The translations under genes were made by a program, and so were the position numbers. Below are positions 8,252-16,930 of a stretch of DNA of 64,000 nt, piece after piece. Numbering within the stretch: the stretch's first letter is position 1; each line of letters begins with the position of its first letter. Source of the stretch: Streptomyces griseus subsp. griseus (GTDB lineage: Bacteria; Actinomycetota; Actinomycetes; Streptomycetales; Streptomycetaceae). The notes beneath the pieces were generated by a model, which saw nothing but the letters and a program-made list of their open reading frames with translations, was not told the DNA's origin and ran no database searches. Location of the stretch: assembly GCF_003610995.1 (NCBI RefSeq), contig NZ_CP032543.1, positions 3,224,001 to 3,288,000 on the forward strand, read 5' to 3'.

Positions 8252-9454
8252 TCAGTCGGCGGGCTTCAGCGGCAGCAGCGCGCTGATCCGGAAGCCGCCG
8301 CCGGGCCGTGGCCCGGCGTCCAGGGTGCCGCCGACCATGCCGACCCGCTCCCGCATCCCGATCATCCCGTGCCCGGCGCCGTCCGCACCGCCGTCCTCGT
8401 ACAGCTCGTGCGCCGCGCCCCGCCCGTCGTCCTCGATCAGCAGCCCGAGGCCGTCGTCGAAGTAGACCAGCCGGACGCTGGCCCCGGCGTCGGGGCCACC
8501 GTGCTTGCGGGTGTTGGTGAGGGCCTCCTGCACGACGCGGTACGCGGTCAGCTCCACGCCGCTCGGCAGCGGTCGGGCGGTGCCCTCCACCTTGAAGTCC
8601 ACCGCCAGCCCGGTCCGGCGCACCTGCTCGACCAGGTCCTCGATCTGCTCCACATCGGGCTGCGGGACGTACTCCCCGCTCTCCCGTGTGTCACCGGTCC
8701 GCAGCACCCCCAGCAGCCGCCGCATCTCGGCCAGCGCCTGCCGGCCGGTGGAGGAGATCGTCTCCAGCGCCTGGCGGGCCTGGTCGGGCGCCGCGTCCAT
8801 CACGTACGCCGCGCCGTCGGCCTGAACCACCATCACGGACACGTTGTGCGCGACGACATCGTGCAGCTCGCGGGCGATCCGGGCCCGCTCGGCGGCCACC
8901 GCCACCTTGGACTGGGCCTCGCGCTCCCGCTCCAGCCGGGCGGCGCGCTCCTCCAGCTGGCTGAAGTAGGCCCGCCGGGTCCGCAGCGAGTCGCCCATCA
9001 CCCAGGCCAGCACGAACGGCACCGTCATGATCACCGTCACGAAGACCTGCTGGGGCCAGGAGCCGTCCGGCTCGGACTCCCAGCGCACCTGCGCGAGGGT
9101 GGCCGCGGTCAGGCTGCAGATCAGGGCGAGCCGGGAGGCCCAGCGCTCCCCGATCGTGGCCACCGTGAAGGTGATCACCAGCATCGCGAAGTTCCCGATG
9201 CCCGGCCGGACGTCGAAGACCAACTGGCAGACGCCCACCGCGATGGCGAGCAGCAGCATCTTCTCCGGGAACCGTCGGCGCAGCGCCACCACGGTGGAGA
9301 GGCCGAGCGCAACCGGAATCGAGAGGATCGCCTGCCACCGCGCGTCGTACATGCCCGACGCCGTCGACATGCCGGAGAGCCCGAGGAGGACGACCGCCCA
9401 GAAGACGTCGACGCCCGTCGGGTGTCTGCGGAGAAAATCGTAGAGGCGCTGCAC
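8252..9454 (-). CDS. Sensor histidine kinase (HisKA_3 type)
   Basis: Membrane sensor kinase of the NarX/DesK-like class that pairs with LuxR-type regulators. Several hydrophobic N-terminal segments (about residues 15-150) form the sensor. They are followed by a coiled-coil stretch ([14 protein letters not shown]), the phospho-acceptor helix [20 protein letters not shown], and a compact HATPase ([38 protein letters not shown]). I place the start at GTG 9454 ([12 protein letters not shown]), the form I know from streptomycete homologues. An in-frame GTG at 9487 would add 11 residues. No extracytoplasmic ligand domain is seen, so the signal is probably sensed in the membrane. Confidence 0.92.
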   Translation of the reverse strand: MQRLYDFLRRHPTGVDVFWAVVLLGLSGMSTASGMYDARWQAILSIPVALGLSTVVALRRRFPEKMLLLAIAVGVCQLVFDVRPGIGNFAMLVITFTVATIGERWASRLALICSLTAATLAQVRWESEPDGSWPQQVFVTVIMTVPFVLAWVMGDSLRTRRAYFSQLEERAARLEREREAQSKVAVAAERARIARELHDVVAHNVSVMVVQADGAAYVMDAAPDQARQALETISSTGRQALAEMRRLLGVLRTGDTRESGEYVPQPDVEQIEDLVEQVRRTGLAVDFKVEGTARPLPSGVELTAYRVVQEALTNTRKHGGPDAGASVRLVYFDDGLGLLIEDDGRGAAHELYEDGGADGAGHGMIGMRERVGMVGGTLDAGPRPGGGFRISALLPLKPAD

Positions 9455-9550
9455 GTAGCCCAGCGTAAGGACAGTGAACAGGTGCACGGGTCAACCGGAG
9501 GGTCGATCCAGATCCTGGGACCGTACTCCCCAAGGTGGAGACTGGGCCAC

Positions 9551-10537
9551 ATGACGGAGGAGTGGCGCGGGTGGCGCGAGGCGGCACAGACCGCTCTGTA
9601 CGGGGACGAGGGCTTCTACCGGAGTCCGGTCCGGAGCCCGGAGGGGCCGGCGGGCCACTTCCGTACGTCGGTCCACGCATCGCCCCTGTTCGCGCGGGCG
9701 GTGGCCGGACTGCTGGCCCGGACCGCGAGCGAGCTGTCCACCGGCACGGTCGCCCTGGTCGATGTCGGGGCCGGGCGCGGTGAGCTGCTGACCGGGGTGC
9801 TCGCCGCCGTCCCGGAGGGACTGGAGGTGATCCCGTACGGGGTGGAGGTCGCCGCCCGCCCGGCAGGCCTCGATCCCCGGATCGTCTGGTGCGCCGAGCC
9901 GCCGACCGGCGTCACCGGGGTGCTGTTCGCCAACGAGTGGCTGGACAACGTGCCGGTGGACGTGGCCGAGGTGGACGGGGACGGCGTCGCCCGGTACGTG
10001 GAGGTGCGGACCTCGGACGGTGCCGAGCGGCTGGGTGCTCCGGTGGCCGGGGCGGACGCGGAGTGGCTGGAGCGGTGGTGGCCGCTGTCGGAGCCGGGCG
10101 AGCGGGCGGAGGTCGGGCGGCCCCGGGACGCGGCGTGGGAGGGGGCTGTGCGGTCGCTGGGCGCCGGGCTGGCGGTGGCGGTGGACTACGCGCATGTACG
10201 GGGCGGACGGCCGCCGTTCGGGACGCTGACCGGGTTCCGGGGCGGGCGGGAGGTGCGGCCGGTGCCGGACGGGTCGTGCGACCTGACCGCGCATGTGGCG
10301 CTGGACGCGTGCGCGGCGGCGGTGGATCGGGGGGCCGCCGAACTCACCGACCAGCGGGCGGCGCTCGGGCGGCTGGGGGTCTCCGGGGAGCGGCCGCCGC
10401 TGAGTCTGGCCGCCTCCGATCCCGCGGCGTACGTACGGGCCCTGTCCTGGGCAGGCGAGGCGGCGGAGCTGACCGCACGCGGCGGGCTCGGCGACTTCGG
10501 GTGGCTGCTGCACCGGGTGGGTGCGGGGCCGAGGTGA
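9551..10537 (+). CDS. SAM-dependent methyltransferase, MidA/NDUFAF7-like
   Basis: A 328-residue class I methyltransferase with SAM motif [16 protein letters not shown] near residue 70 and the post-motif sequence [14 protein letters not shown], which corresponds to the NEFxDALP signature of the MidA family (mitochondrial NDUFAF7). The N-terminal part (FYRSP, then [20 protein letters not shown]) also fits that family's GDFxTSPEISPLFG segment. NDUFAF7 is known to dimethylate an arginine of NDUFS2, the NuoD homologue. Here the next gene, 50 nt away on the same strand, is a NuoD homologue. Family assignment is by motif reading only; a generic SAM methyltransferase remains possible. Confidence 0.75.
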   Translation: MTEEWRGWREAAQTALYGDEGFYRSPVRSPEGPAGHFRTSVHASPLFARAVAGLLARTASELSTGTVALVDVGAGRGELLTGVLAAVPEGLEVIPYGVEVAARPAGLDPRIVWCAEPPTGVTGVLFANEWLDNVPVDVAEVDGDGVARYVEVRTSDGAERLGAPVAGADAEWLERWWPLSEPGERAEVGRPRDAAWEGAVRSLGAGLAVAVDYAHVRGGRPPFGTLTGFRGGREVRPVPDGSCDLTAHVALDACAAAVDRGAAELTDQRAALGRLGVSGERPPLSLAASDPAAYVRALSWAGEAAELTARGGLGDFGWLLHRVGAGPR

Positions 10538-10575
10538 CCGCCGGCAAGGACGCGGCGGGCACGGACCGGGCAAGG

Positions 10576-10587
10576 AATACTGGCCCC
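10576..10587 (+). promoter_or_regulatory. Possible -10 element for a leaderless nuoD-like transcript
   Basis: The hexamer AATACT (10576-10581) ends 6 nt before the ATG at 10588, and no Shine-Dalgarno sequence precedes the start. This geometry is typical of leaderless streptomycete mRNAs. No clear -35 box is seen. Confidence 0.3.
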
Positions 10588-11730
10588 ATGACGGAGACGA
10601 CCATCGGCATCGGCGGCGCGGCGGAGAGCACCGACATGGTGCTGAACATCGGCCCGCAGCACCCCTCCACGCACGGCGTGCTCCGGCTCCGGATCGTCCT
10701 GGACGGTGAACGCGTCCAGCACGCGGAGCCGGTCATCGGCTATATGCACCGGGGCGCGGAGAAGCTCTTCGAGGCGCGCGACTACCGGCAGATCATCATG
10801 CTCGCCAACCGCCACGACTGGCTCTCCGCGTTCTCCAACGAGCTGGGCGTCGTGATGGCCGTGGAGCGGATGCTCGGCATGGAGGTGCCCCAGCGCGCGG
10901 TCTGGACGCGGACGCTGCTCGCCGAGCTGAACCGGGTCCTCAACCACCTGATGTTCCTCGGCTCCTACCCCCTCGAACTGGGCGGCATCACCCCGGTCTT
11001 CCACGCCTTCCGGGAGCGCGAGGAGCTCCAGGCGGTGATGGAGGAGGTCTCCGGCGGCCGGATGCACTACATGTTCAACCGGGTCGGCGGCCTCAAGGAG
11101 GACGTACCTGCGGGCTGGTCGGGACGGGTCCGGGACGCCGTCGCCTCGGTCCGCTCCCGGATGGACATCTACGAGAACCTGGTCCTCGGCAACGAGATCT
11201 TCCGGGCCCGTACGCGCGATGTCGGCGTGCTCTCCGCCGGAGCCGTGCACGCGTACGGGGTGTCGGGGCCGATCGCGCGCGCCTCGGGCGTCGACTTCGA
11301 CCTGCGGCGCGACGAGCCGTATCTCGCGTACGGGGAGCTCCGGGACACCCTGAAGGTGGTCACCCGGACCGAGGGCGACTGCCTGGCCCGCTTCGAGTGC
11401 CTGCTGGAGCAGACGCTCAACTCCCTCGACCTGGCGGACGCGTGCCTGGACCGGATGGCGGGCCTGGAGCCGGGGCCGGTCAACCAGCGGCTGCCCAAGG
11501 TGCTGAAGGCACCCGAGGGCCACACGTACGCCTGGACGGAGAACCCGCTCGGCCTCAACGGCTACTACCTGGTCTCCAAGGGCGAGAAGACCCCCTACCG
11601 GCTGAAGCTGCGCTCCGCCTCCTTCAACAACATCCAGGCGCTCACCGAGCTGCTGCCGGGGACGCTGGTCTCCGACATGGTGGCGATCCTGGGGTCGCTC
11701 TTCTTCGTCGTCGGGGACATCGACAAGTAG
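10588..11730 (+). CDS. nuoD: Orphan NADH-quinone oxidoreductase subunit D-like protein (NuoD2)
   Basis: A 380-residue homologue of the complex I 49-kDa subunit (NuoD/NDUFS2), not accompanied by other nuo genes. Conserved blocks are [14 protein letters not shown] (with the quinone-site His), [11 protein letters not shown], the [16 protein letters not shown] helix, [14 protein letters not shown] and the C-terminal [10 protein letters not shown]. Where canonical subunits carry the quinone-contacting Tyr in an R-x-D-Y motif, this protein has RHDW (W78). The Arg equivalent to the methylated NDUFS2 residue is R55. Its methyltransferase-like neighbour is probably functionally linked. It may join complex I as an alternative subunit or serve another complex. 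Confidence 0.88.
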   Translation: MTETTIGIGGAAESTDMVLNIGPQHPSTHGVLRLRIVLDGERVQHAEPVIGYMHRGAEKLFEARDYRQIIMLANRHDWLSAFSNELGVVMAVERMLGMEVPQRAVWTRTLLAELNRVLNHLMFLGSYPLELGGITPVFHAFREREELQAVMEEVSGGRMHYMFNRVGGLKEDVPAGWSGRVRDAVASVRSRMDIYENLVLGNEIFRARTRDVGVLSAGAVHAYGVSGPIARASGVDFDLRRDEPYLAYGELRDTLKVVTRTEGDCLARFECLLEQTLNSLDLADACLDRMAGLEPGPVNQRLPKVLKAPEGHTYAWTENPLGLNGYYLVSKGEKTPYRLKLRSASFNNIQALTELLPGTLVSDMVAILGSLFFVVGDIDK

Positions 11731-11746
11731 CGGCGCTGCTCCGGGC

Positions 11747-12916
11747 TCAGGAGACCGCGCCGCGCAGCTCCGCCACGTCGATCTGCTCAGTCTCGTCGTG
11801 CGCGGTGAGGTCGATGACCTTGCCCACGGCCCGGTTCTGGACGGCTCCCGTGCGGTGGGCGGCGAGCGCCTCCTCGCCGACGACGTCCGCGAGGTCCTCG
11901 TTCTGCACGGACTCGATCGCGGCGTTCGCCTTCTGGGCGTTCTGGGTGCCGAAGAAGTCGAAGCTGCTCTGGGGGGCGAGGTGGCGGCGGGCCGCGGCGT
12001 ACGGCACGACGGCCGACGCGGCGGGGACCGTACGCGGCACGTGCACCGGCATGTTGGAGGTCCGGGGCCGGGCGCCGAGGGCCAGGGGCTGGACCTGCGC
12101 GGCCGACGCGACGGGGGCCGACGCGGCCGGGGCGGTGGGGGCCGGAGCGGTGGGGGCCTGGGACTTTGGGGCCGGAGCGGTCGGAGCCGAAGCAGCGGAA
12201 GCCGGGGCGGCCGGGGGGAGCGCGGCCGGGGCGGTCGACGGGCGGCGGTGCCGGTGGTGTTCACCCGCCCCGGTGGCCACCGCGTCCTTCCCCTGCGGGC
12301 CTTCCCCCTCCGCACCCTGTCCCGCGCTCCGCTCGGCGGCCTCGGTGCGGCGGGCCTCCTGGAGTGCGGCGTTGCGGGTGAGGTTCAGCAGGGCCTCGTC
12401 CGCGCGGCGGTAGGCGTCCGGGGTGGGCGTCGACCGCCCGGTGGGCAGCTCGGCGGGGGTGGCGGCCTCGATGGCGAGCTGCCTGCGGCCCTCCAGCGCG
12501 CTGGCCCGCTCGGTCTCGGCGTTGGCGTACCGGCGGAGGAGGCCCGCGTGCTCGCCGCGCAGTCCGGCGAGCTCCACCCGCTTGCGGCGGAGCTTGGTCT
12601 CCAGACGGGTGCGCAGCTCGCGCGACTCCTCCAGATCCTGCTCCAGCTCGGCTATCCGCTCCTCGGCCCGCCACTCGTCCCGGGTGCGGGCCCGCTCCAG
12701 CTCGGCGACCCGCAGCCCCGCCGCCCGGTCCCAGCTGCGCATCAGATACGCGCCGGTCAGGGCGGCGGCGGCCACGGCGGCCACCAGGCCGCGCAGGGCG
12801 ATGGGTTCGGCGAGGAACCAGGCGCCGGAAGCACCGACGACCGACACTCCCGCCACCACGGAGGGCGGCAGGATTCTGTGAAGGGGTGGCGAATGGCGGT
12901 GGCGTCCACGTGGCAT
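11747..12916 (-). CDS. Hypothetical membrane-anchored coiled-coil protein
   Basis: I do not recognise a characterised family. From ATG 12916 the protein is 389 residues. It has two closely spaced hydrophobic helices near the N-terminus (LPPSVVAGVSVVGASGAWFL and ALRGLVAAVAAAALTGAYLM). These are followed by a long charged heptad-like stretch (about residues 60-140, rich in Glu and Arg), then a low-complexity Ala/Pro linker made of APTAPAP-type repeats. A more ordered C-terminal segment (SSFDFFGTQNAQKANAAIE to VIDLTAHDETEQIDVAELR) ends the protein. The layout suggests an inner-membrane anchor with a cytoplasmic coiled coil. An in-frame GTG at 12946 is an alternative start. It converges on nuoD with 16 nt between stops. 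Confidence 0.7.
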   Translation of the reverse strand: MPRGRHRHSPPLHRILPPSVVAGVSVVGASGAWFLAEPIALRGLVAAVAAAALTGAYLMRSWDRAAGLRVAELERARTRDEWRAEERIAELEQDLEESRELRTRLETKLRRKRVELAGLRGEHAGLLRRYANAETERASALEGRRQLAIEAATPAELPTGRSTPTPDAYRRADEALLNLTRNAALQEARRTEAAERSAGQGAEGEGPQGKDAVATGAGEHHRHRRPSTAPAALPPAAPASAASAPTAPAPKSQAPTAPAPTAPAASAPVASAAQVQPLALGARPRTSNMPVHVPRTVPAASAVVPYAAARRHLAPQSSFDFFGTQNAQKANAAIESVQNEDLADVVGEEALAAHRTGAVQNRAVGKVIDLTAHDETEQIDVAELRGAVS

Positions 12917-13057
12917 GGCCTGAAATTTACCGTGTGTACGCGCCACTTGGGGGGCCGCCCGGCAATCTTTCCCCGCCGGTTACCTGACGGCCCTCCGAGG
13001 CCCCCTACTTCTTGATCGAGAACTCTCCCCGCCCGGCCCCTGCTTCTCGATCGGGCC

Positions 13058-14029
13058 TTACTTCTTGATCAGGCCCTTGGACTCCAGATACTCCTTCGCC
13101 ACATCGGTCGGCTTGGCGCGCTCGGCGTCGACCTTGCGGTTCAGCTCGGCGAGATCTTCCGTGGTCAGCGTGTCGGTCAGCTTTCCGAGCGCCGCGGCGA
13201 TCTCCGGTGCGCCCGCGTCCTTGGCATTGAGGACCGGCAGGACGTTGTCGGCGTTCTGGAGCTTCTTGTCGTCCTCCAGGAAGACCAGACCGTCCAGCAC
13301 CGCGTCCGTGGTGGTCGTCAGGACCAACTCGACCTTGCCGTCGCGGACGGCCTGCTTGGACTGCGGGGTGCCGACGCCCTTGGGGTCGATACCCGTGACG
13401 TCGATGCCGTACGTCTTCTTCAGACCGGGCGCGCAGAAGGGCCGCACCTCGCACTCGTCGCCCGCCGCGATCTTCACCTTGAGCTTCGACTTCCCGAGAT
13501 CGGAAAGGGTCTTGAGGCTGTTCTTCTCGGCGAATTCCTCGGAGACCGCGAAGGCGTTCTGGTCGACGGCCTTCCCGGCCGGGAGCACCTTGAGCCCGAG
13601 CGGGGTGGCGAGCTTCTCCAGGGCGGCGACCGTGGCGGCGGTGTCCCCGGAGGCGAGGGGGGCGGCCTGGGCCTTCTCCGCCCCGTTCACCTTGGCGTTG
13701 AGGAACTCGGTGATCGTGGCCGCGTATTCGGGTACGACGTCGATCTCGCCCTTCTCCAGCGAGGGCTCGTACAGCTCACGGTTCTTCACCGTGGTGATCG
13801 AGGTGTCGTACCCGGCGTCGCCCAGGATCTGCGCGTACAGCTCGGCGAGCACTTTCGACTCGGTGAACGAGGCCGAGCCGACGACGAGCGAGCCCTTCTT
13901 GCTGTCGCCCGAGGAGCCCGAGCCGCCGCTCTTCTCCTTCTCCAGGCTGTCGCCGCCGCAGGCCGCCAGCGACCCTGCCAGCGCCACCATGCCGATGACC
14001 GCTCCGGCTATCCGCGAGGTCCTGCTCAT
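13058..14029 (-). CDS. Glycine betaine/choline-type ABC transporter substrate-binding lipoprotein
   Basis: A 323-residue exported lipoprotein. The signal peptide ends at the lipobox LAAC (about residues 21-24), followed by a Ser/Gly/Lys-rich linker. The mature part is an OpuAC/ProX-type periplasmic-binding fold (VVGSASFTESKVLAELYAQILGDAGYDTSI, VVPEYAATITEFLNA, LSDLGKSKLKVKIAAGDECEVRPF). It should capture a quaternary-amine osmoprotectant outside the membrane and pass it to the two permeases encoded downstream of the divergent promoter. The ATG at 14029 has GGAG 9 nt upstream. Just after the stop, a short stretch (13005-13057) repeats the ACTTCTTGATC of the 3' end, a small local duplication. 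Confidence 0.9.
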   Translation of the reverse strand: MSRTSRIAGAVIGMVALAGSLAACGGDSLEKEKSGGSGSSGDSKKGSLVVGSASFTESKVLAELYAQILGDAGYDTSITTVKNRELYEPSLEKGEIDVVPEYAATITEFLNAKVNGAEKAQAAPLASGDTAATVAALEKLATPLGLKVLPAGKAVDQNAFAVSEEFAEKNSLKTLSDLGKSKLKVKIAAGDECEVRPFCAPGLKKTYGIDVTGIDPKGVGTPQSKQAVRDGKVELVLTTTTDAVLDGLVFLEDDKKLQNADNVLPVLNAKDAGAPEIAAALGKLTDTLTTEDLAELNRKVDAERAKPTDVAKEYLESKGLIKK

Positions 14030-14107
14030 GTTGCTCTCCGTTCGAACTGAAGGAAACTGAAGAAAAGGGGTGATCAAGAAGTGAGGTCGCCGAGCCGCCC
14101 GGCCCCG

Positions 14108-14782
14108 TCACGCGGTCCGGCGGCGGCGCAGCGGTGACAGCATCCGGTCCAGCGCCACCAGCACCCCTTCCACCAGCAGGGCCAGCGCGGCGACGAGGAT
14201 CGCGCCCGCGAAGACCTGTGCGGTGTCGTAGGTGTTGAACCCGGCGGTGATGATCCGGCCGAGGCCGCCGAGACCGACCATGGCGGCGATCGAGGCGGTG
14301 GCCACGACCTGGACGGCGGCGGAGCGCAGCCCGGTCATGATCATCGGGTAGGCGAGCGGCAGCTCCACCCGGACGAAGAGCTGCCCGCCGGACATCCCCA
14401 TGCCCCGGGCGGCCTCCACCACGGACCGGTCCACCTCCCGCATGCCCACATAGGCGTTGGTCAGCAGCGGGGGTACGGCGAACAGCACCAGCGCGATGAT
14501 CGTGGGCCAGTACCCCGAGTTGCGCAGGGGGGTGACCATGAAGAGGGCCAGCACCGCGAAGACCGGGATGGCCCGCCCCACGTTGGAGATGTTGACCGCG
14601 AGCGCGCCGCCCTTGCCCAGGTGCCCCAGGTAGAGGGCGAGCGGCAGGGCGATGGCGCAGGCCACCGCGAGGGCGACCCCGCTGACGTACAGATGCTCGC
14701 CGAGCCGGTGCGCGGCTCCGCCGTCGCCCGACCAGTTGGTCCCGGTGATCAGCCAGGTCCAGGCTTCGCCGATGACTCCCAC
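14108..14782 (-). CDS. Betaine/choline-type ABC transporter permease (second)
   Basis: A 224-residue BPD-type inner-membrane permease with about five to six hydrophobic segments. The EAA-loop is visible as VEAARGMGMSGGQLFVRVELPLAYPMI. It pairs with the permease whose stop lies 4 nt upstream of its GTG start (14782) and with the divergent ATPase. Families of this type (OpuCB/OpuCD, ProW) import glycine betaine, carnitine or choline. The small size and the pairing with a second permease fit the OpuB/OpuC architecture. Confidence 0.9.
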   Translation of the reverse strand: MGVIGEAWTWLITGTNWSGDGGAAHRLGEHLYVSGVALAVACAIALPLALYLGHLGKGGALAVNISNVGRAIPVFAVLALFMVTPLRNSGYWPTIIALVLFAVPPLLTNAYVGMREVDRSVVEAARGMGMSGGQLFVRVELPLAYPMIMTGLRSAAVQVVATASIAAMVGLGGLGRIITAGFNTYDTAQVFAGAILVAALALLVEGVLVALDRMLSPLRRRRTA

Positions 14783-14785
14783 GGG

Positions 14786-15586
14786 TCAGCCCGCCTCCAC
14801 CTTCGCCGGGGCGGGTATGCCCGCCGGACCGCCGGGGCCGCCGGACCCCTCCGTGGCACCGCCCGGGCCGCCGGAACCATCACCACCGCCCGCACCCGTA
14901 CGCGTATCCCCCGTCGAGGCCGGTATACGCGTCCAGGGCGTCAGCAACCGCTGGAGGCCGAGGAGCAGCAGGTCGGCGGTGACCGCGAGCAGCACGCACA
15001 GCACCGAGGCGGCGAGCACCTGGGCCTTGAAGAAGCTCGGCAGCGCGTCCTCGATGAGATTGCCGAGGCCGCCCTTGCCGACGAGCGAGCCGACCGTGGT
15101 CAGCGCGACCGTCGACACGGTGGCTATGCGCAGCCCCGCCATCAGCGCGGGCAGCGCGAGCGGGAGCTCCACCTCCCACAGCAGCCGCCACGGCCCGTAC
15201 CCCATGCCCCGGGCGGCCTCCCTGGCCTCCTCGGGGACGGCTTCGAGGCCGGCCAGGATGTTCCGTACGAGGATGGTGAGCGAATAGAGCACCAGGCCCG
15301 TGACGACGAGCGCGGCGGAGAGCCCGAACAGCGGCAGCAGCAGCGAGAACATCGCCAGCGAGGGCACGGTGTACAGAATCGTGGTCAGCCCGAGCACCGG
15401 TCCGGCGAAGCCGCGGCCCCGGCGGGCGAGCAGCGCCAGCGGAAAGGCGATCGCGAGCCCGATCAGCACCGAGACGACCGTGATCCCGATGTGCTGCACG
15501 GTCGCGTCGGTCAGCTCCTGGCTGCGGGTACGCAGATACTCGCCGCAGATCCAGTCGTTCGTCGCCAGGCAGCTCGCCTCGGCCAT
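14786..15586 (-). CDS. Betaine/choline-type ABC transporter permease (first)
   Basis: A 266-residue BPD-type permease with six hydrophobic segments and an EAA-loop (EEAREAARGMGYGPWRLLWEVELPLALPAL). It is the first gene of the minus-strand operon permease-permease-substrate-binding protein. Its last 45 residues are a disordered Gly/Pro-rich tail (GGDGSGGPGGATEGSGGPGG) absent from the core fold. ATG at 15586 is the start; 168 nt separate it from the divergent ATPase gene, and the promoters of both arms must lie there. Confidence 0.9.
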   Translation of the reverse strand: MAEASCLATNDWICGEYLRTRSQELTDATVQHIGITVVSVLIGLAIAFPLALLARRGRGFAGPVLGLTTILYTVPSLAMFSLLLPLFGLSAALVVTGLVLYSLTILVRNILAGLEAVPEEAREAARGMGYGPWRLLWEVELPLALPALMAGLRIATVSTVALTTVGSLVGKGGLGNLIEDALPSFFKAQVLAASVLCVLLAVTADLLLLGLQRLLTPWTRIPASTGDTRTGAGGGDGSGGPGGATEGSGGPGGPAGIPAPAKVEAG

Positions 15587-15754
15587 CGCGCACCCACCCC
15601 CGATTCCCTGTCATGCCCCCGTGGCGCCCGTATTCCCCGTCGCGCCCGTGTCGAACTGATGTCTGGCGAGCCTATCCTCGACCACTGACAATCACGGAGG
15701 CTGTCGCATTCCGGCAACATGCCCTTCACGAAACACCCGCCACAATGGGGACCC

Positions 15755-16921
15755 ATGATCCGTTTCGAGCACGTCACCAAGCGGTACGCGGACGGCACCA
15801 CCGCCGTCGACGACCTTTCCTTCGAGGTCGCCGAGGGTGAACTGGTCACGCTCGTCGGACCGTCCGGCTGCGGCAAGACGACCACCATGAAGATGGTGAA
15901 CCGGCTGATCGAACCGACCGAGGGCACGATATTCCTCGACGGGGACGACATATCAGCCATCGACCCCGTCGAGCTCCGCCGCCGCATCGGCTATGTGATC
16001 CAGCAGGTCGGCCTCTTCCCGCACAAGACGGTGCTGGAGAACACCGCGACCGTCCCCCACCTCCTGGGCTGGAAGCGCGGAAAGGGGCGCGAGCGCGCCG
16101 CCGAACTCCTCGACCTGGTCGGACTCGACCCTTCCGTCTACGGCGACCGCTATCCGGAGCAGCTCTCCGGCGGACAGCGCCAGCGCGTCGGGGTGGCCCG
16201 CGCCCTGGCCGCCGACCCGCCCGTCCTGCTGATGGACGAGCCTTTCGGCGCGGTCGACCCGGTGGTCCGCGAACGGCTCCAGAACGAATTCCTGAAACTC
16301 CAGGCCCAGGTCCGTAAGACCGTGCTCTTCGTCACGCACGACATCGAGGAGGCCGTCCGCCTCGGCGACCGGATCGCCGTCTACGGGCAGGGCCGCATCG
16401 ACCAGTTCGACTCCCCCGCCACCGTCCTCGGCGCCCCCGCCACCCCCTACGTGGCCGACTTCGTCGGCGCCGACCGCGGGCTCAAGCGGCTCTCGGTGAC
16501 CCCGATCGAGGAGAGCGACCTCGACCAGCCCCCGGTCGTCCACCTCGACGACTCCCTCGCCGAGGCCACCGCACGCCTCCGGTCCGAGGGCGCCCGGTGG
16601 GCCGTGGTCCTGGACGGCCGGGACAACCTGCACGGCTGGATCCCCGCCGAGGCGGCCACCGCCGCGACGGGCACCGTCCGCGAGCACGCCCGCCGGATGG
16701 AGGCCTGGCTGCCGCTCGGCGCCCCGCTCAAACAGGCGTTCTCCACCATGCTCCAGCACGACGCCGGCTGGATCGCGGTCATCGACAAGGAGAGCGAGGG
16801 CCGCTTCCTGGGCGTACTGACCCCCGCACGGCTGCACGAGGCGCTGCGCCGGTCGATCGACGCTGACGCCCAGGCGGTGCCGCGCGCGGAGGTCGCCGTC
16901 GAGACCGTCGCCACCGCATAG
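15755..16921 (+). CDS. Betaine/choline-type ABC transporter ATP-binding protein with CBS domain
   Basis: A 388-residue ATPase energising the divergently encoded importer. Walker A is GPSGCGKTT (about residues 36-44), the signature LSGGQRQRVGVARAL, Walker B VLLMDEPFGAVDP and the H-loop FVTHD. After residue 260 comes a CBS-like region (VVHLDDSLAEATARL to GWIAVIDKESEGRFLGVL). In ProV/OpuCA homologues this region senses ionic strength and gates transport. The start is ATG 15755 with GGGGA 6 nt upstream. An upstream in-frame ATG at 15719 lacks a ribosome site and is not used here. Confidence 0.92.
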   Translation: MIRFEHVTKRYADGTTAVDDLSFEVAEGELVTLVGPSGCGKTTTMKMVNRLIEPTEGTIFLDGDDISAIDPVELRRRIGYVIQQVGLFPHKTVLENTATVPHLLGWKRGKGRERAAELLDLVGLDPSVYGDRYPEQLSGGQRQRVGVARALAADPPVLLMDEPFGAVDPVVRERLQNEFLKLQAQVRKTVLFVTHDIEEAVRLGDRIAVYGQGRIDQFDSPATVLGAPATPYVADFVGADRGLKRLSVTPIEESDLDQPPVVHLDDSLAEATARLRSEGARWAVVLDGRDNLHGWIPAEAATAATGTVREHARRMEAWLPLGAPLKQAFSTMLQHDAGWIAVIDKESEGRFLGVLTPARLHEALRRSIDADAQAVPRAEVAVETVATA

Positions 16922-16930
16922 CCGGGGATC

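Noticed and set aside
13005..13057. Second C-terminal end for the betaine-binding protein
   Set aside because: Only about 11 nt (ACTTCTTGATC) are repeated and the frame is different; a chance or minor local duplication.
15719..15754. An earlier ATG for the betaine ABC ATPase
   Set aside because: No ribosome site in front of it, and the extra residues precede the conserved first strand; ATG 15755 has GGGGA.
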